From NCBI GenBank assembly GCA_016704465.1, contig JADJAD010000007.1, positions 62,001 to 126,000 on the forward strand: a DNA stretch of 64,000 nucleotides, given 5' to 3'. Positions 61,865-64,000 of this stretch are shown one piece after another (within the stretch, counting starts at the first letter, position 1; each line of letters opens with the position of its first letter). The position numbers and the translations under genes are program-made. The stretch is from Gemmatimonadota bacterium. GTDB lineage: Bacteria; Gemmatimonadota; Gemmatimonadetes; Gemmatimonadales; Gemmatimonadaceae. The notes beneath the pieces were generated by a model. The model made no database searches and had not been told where the DNA came from. It saw only the letters and a program-made list of their open reading frames with translations.

Positions 61865-63460
61865 TTACGACCCGACCTTGCGCCGAATGGCCCGGCCCGG
61901 CAACGCCTCGCGCACCAGTTCGCCGTCGCGGATCACCGGCACGCCGTTCACGACGACGTGTCGCATGCCCACCGATCGCGCGTTGGGCGCGGCATAGGTC
62001 GCCTTGTCGCTGACGGACGCGAGGTCGAAGACCACCACGTCGGCATCCTTGCCCACCTGGAGTCGTCCCTTCTGCTGCATCTGCGGCACGCTGCCTTGCA
62101 GGATCTGCGCCGGGATCAGCGTTAGGCGCTTGAGTCCCTCGCGCAGGGTGACCACCTGGCGCTCGCGCACGTAGTCGCGCAGGAAGCGCGTGAACGTCCC
62201 GGCGCTCCTTGGATGGGCGAAGGCGTCGGACGGGAGCGGCCACACATCCCCGGCAATCGTTCGCCCCTGCGCGGTCCATGGCATGGCGTCGGAGGCAATG
62301 GCCCCGCCCGGAAACAGCACCGCCTGATCGAGGTACCCCTGGTCCTGCACGCTGCGTTCGGGTCGCATGAAGTGCACGACGATCCACGTGCCCGGCGCCG
62401 ACTGCTGCGCCGCGGCGAGCGTGGAATCGTTGTACGGCACCCCGTTGACCTCGAGGTCGCTCGCCGTGGCGCCCCCCATGCGCTCCCGCCAGTTACCGCG
62501 GAAGATCTCTGCACCTACCACCGTGCTGCCGGCGGCGTACGGGTAGGCCTCCGTGGTGATTCGCAGCCCGCGCGCCTGTGCCCCGCGCAGCATCTCGGCG
62601 ATGATCGGGATGTCGCGCGTGCTGTTGCTGTTGAGGTGACTGATGTGCATGTGAGCGCCGGTGCTGGCGGCCAGCGCCACCAGTTCCTCGTACGCCTCGA
62701 ACGACGACTGCGGTTCGAGCACGCTCAGGTAGCGCACGTGCGTGAACGTCGGCACCTCGTACCGCTTGGCCAGCTGCGCCAGCGCATAGTACTCCTTGCG
62801 CCCATAGCCCGGCGCGTAGCCGGCCAGCACGCCAATGCCGAGCGCCCCTTCCTTCAGCCCCTGCTCTACCCGGGCCATGATGCGCGCCGTCTCGTCGGGG
62901 GTCGCGATGGTGTGCTGCCACCCCTGCTTGCGCTGTGCATTCTGGAAAAAGGAGATGTCGCCGTCCGGCTCCACATGCTCCTTCTCGGCGATGCGCCCGA
63001 ACAGCCAGGCCGCCGAGAAGCCGTAGTTGATCGGCCGACCTTCGCGGGCCGCCTGCTCGTAGGCCAGCCCCACAGGGAGCGTCCCCGCCTCGAGCTCGAG
63101 CGCGGTGGTGACGCCGTCGAAGGCCTGCATGCGCGCCGACGCCAGGTACTGCCCGTGGGAGTGCAGGTCGATGAAGCCCGGGGCCACCACGTGGCCGCGG
63201 GCGTCGAGCGTGTCCCTGCCGACGAGGGCAGTGGCCGAGATGACCGCGATCCGCCCGCTGCGTACGCCGATCCAGCGCACGGCATCGAGGCCGGTCTCCG
63301 GATCGATGGCGCGCCCGTTGGCGATGACCAGGTCATAGCCGGCCGTTCCCCGCTGAGCGCTGGCCGATGCGGGAACCAGTACCATGGCCGCACCGACAGC
63401 GACGGCGGCGACGGCGGCGGCGAGGAAGGTCTGGCGCAACAGGGCGAGCGACACGGACAT
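61865..63460 (-). CDS. Exported D-aminoacylase-type amidohydrolase
   Basis: 531 residues. A signal peptide (residues 1-36, ending ASASAQ) precedes an amidohydrolase of the N-acyl-D-amino-acid deacylase group: YDLVIANGRAIDPETG, VVAPGFIDLHSHGQY (metal HxH), IGVLAGYAPGYGRKEYYALAQLA, MHISHLNS (His) and SDAMPWTAQG (catalytic Asp). These enzymes cut N-acyl-D-amino acids, or hydantoin-like substrates, in the periplasm. ATG at 63460 opens the signal peptide; the frame is open further to 63661. Confidence 0.9.
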   Translation of the reverse strand: MSVSLALLRQTFLAAAVAAVAVGAAMVLVPASASAQRGTAGYDLVIANGRAIDPETGLDAVRWIGVRSGRIAVISATALVGRDTLDARGHVVAPGFIDLHSHGQYLASARMQAFDGVTTALELEAGTLPVGLAYEQAAREGRPINYGFSAAWLFGRIAEKEHVEPDGDISFFQNAQRKQGWQHTIATPDETARIMARVEQGLKEGALGIGVLAGYAPGYGRKEYYALAQLAKRYEVPTFTHVRYLSVLEPQSSFEAYEELVALAASTGAHMHISHLNSNSTRDIPIIAEMLRGAQARGLRITTEAYPYAAGSTVVGAEIFRGNWRERMGGATASDLEVNGVPYNDSTLAAAQQSAPGTWIVVHFMRPERSVQDQGYLDQAVLFPGGAIASDAMPWTAQGRTIAGDVWPLPSDAFAHPRSAGTFTRFLRDYVRERQVVTLREGLKRLTLIPAQILQGSVPQMQQKGRLQVGKDADVVVFDLASVSDKATYAAPNARSVGMRHVVVNGVPVIRDGELVREALPGRAIRRKVGS

Positions 63461-63809
63461 GATGGAAGGCCGGACAGAAGACGAGGCGCGCGACACCGGG
63501 ATCGGAATGCCGGGGGCACAGTTTGCTCTCGGACGCGATCCAACGCCAGAGGATCTGGCGCTACGGTGGATCGACGGAACCCGCGTCACCGCCGCGGGGA
63601 GCCTGATCTTCCACGCCAAGCTCCGGTTTCCCCGCTGGCGCGCTCGTTCACGCGAGGTCAACTATGCGGGCGATCCATTTCCCGGACGTGCGCCCACCAC
63701 ATGGCTTTGCCATGACCGGTGCCTCGGCGACCCTTGCCGAACTCAGGGCTGTCCTGCAGTCGTTAGGGCACCGGCGCTCGTCACAGTCCCCGATCGGAGG
63801 GTAGGACCG
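63461..63809. other. Divergent intergenic region
   Basis: 349 bases between the amidohydrolase and the HAD gene. A 47-codon frame (63664-63807, plus strand) has a GAGG-like site and ends 3 bases before the HAD ATG, but its content is not recognisable, so I do not call it. The HAD frame itself is open back to about 63500, which at this GC content means little. Confidence 0.4.
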
Positions 63810-64000
63810 ATGTCGCTCCTCAAGTGCCACGGCTTCCTGTTCGACATGGATGGCGTGCTGGTCGATTCGCGCGCCGTGGTCGATCGGTGCTGGCGACGCT
63901 GGGCGGCCCGCCACGACATGGACCCCGAACCGATCATCGCCGTCGCCCATGGGCGGCGCAGCAGCGACACGCTTCGCGAGGTCGCGCCGCACCTCGACAT
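63810..64000 (+). CDS. HAD-family phosphatase, 5' part
   Basis: The first 63 codons only; the rest lies outside. CHGFLFDMDGVLVDSRAVVDRCW is the HAD motif I (DxDGVLVDS), as in beta-phosphoglucomutase-like phosphatases that act on sugar phosphates, glycolate or glycerol phosphate. GGAGG precedes the ATG by 11 bases. Confidence 0.85.
   Translation, partial: MSLLKCHGFLFDMDGVLVDSRAVVDRCWRRWAARHDMDPEPIIAVAHGRRSSDTLREVAPHLD

Noticed and set aside
63664..63807. 47-codon ORF before the HAD gene
   Set aside because: Only a weak ribosome site and no recognisable content; recorded in the intergenic entry.

Overview
The window is high-GC DNA, roughly two-thirds G+C by eye. It is densely coded, with GTG starts and strong GGAGG ribosome sites. 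Protein flavour points to a soil-type Gemmatimonadota or a close relative: many hybrid histidine kinases, DUF4397 and small lipoproteins, Sel1 and zinc-ribbon kinase proteins next to a type VI secretion system, and M23, amidohydrolase and beta-lactamase-like exported enzymes. That placement is inferred from content and style, not from a marker gene. No rRNA, tRNA, CRISPR array or insertion sequence was seen.

Layout. 1-14.4 kb is a signalling and envelope region. It holds three hybrid kinase or receiver genes with closely related C-terminal receivers (1-2677, 8062-8601, 12432-14396), an NarL-type regulator, a kinase/receiver pair (5330-6845), a degenerate kinase-like protein (7263-7958), an lmo0937-like mini membrane protein, a DUF4397 lipoprotein, a flavin-type stress protein, a cardiolipin-synthase-like phospholipase D and an AI-2E/PerM permease. 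14.6-17.3 kb is a ferrous iron uptake operon, feoA-feoB plus a FeoB-associated Cys-rich peptide, with a perfect Fur-like palindrome on the feoA start codon. 17.5-24 kb holds exported proteins and a short locus in which three genes (a gp19-like tail tube protein, a GNAT acetyltransferase and a serine hydrolase) each carry one single-base frameshift. 24.0-28.9 kb is one 1626-codon gene fusing TPR, HD-GYP, GGDEF, an AAA ATPase and more TPR. A small lipoprotein and a PLP decarboxylase follow.

31.4-59.9 kb is a nearly complete type VI secretion system built as two converging arms. The plus arm carries tssK, an opposite-strand proline-rich membrane protein, a second tssK, tssL, tssM, a zinc-ribbon Ser/Thr kinase and a Cys-rich Sel1 protein. 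The minus arm reads tssB, tssC, hcp, tagJ, tssA, tssE, tssF, tssG, clpV, vgrG, a linked hypothetical gene and PAAR. The arms end 9 bp apart at 45.54 kb. TssB/C make the sheath, Hcp the tube, VgrG/PAAR the tip, TssA/E/F/G/K the baseplate, TssL/M the membrane anchor and ClpV recycles the sheath. No tssJ is present and no classical effector/immunity pair was recognised.

The last part (60.1-64 kb) has a SAM methyltransferase, an exported D-aminoacylase-type amidohydrolase and the start of a HAD phosphatase.

The observations most worth checking are the ClpV that lacks the conserved stretch before its second ATPase module, the duplicated TssK, the proline-rich GEFTRMF protein, the c-di-GMP/AAA fusion, the frameshift cluster, and the restriction of the rare Leu codon TTA to a TTA-GG context.
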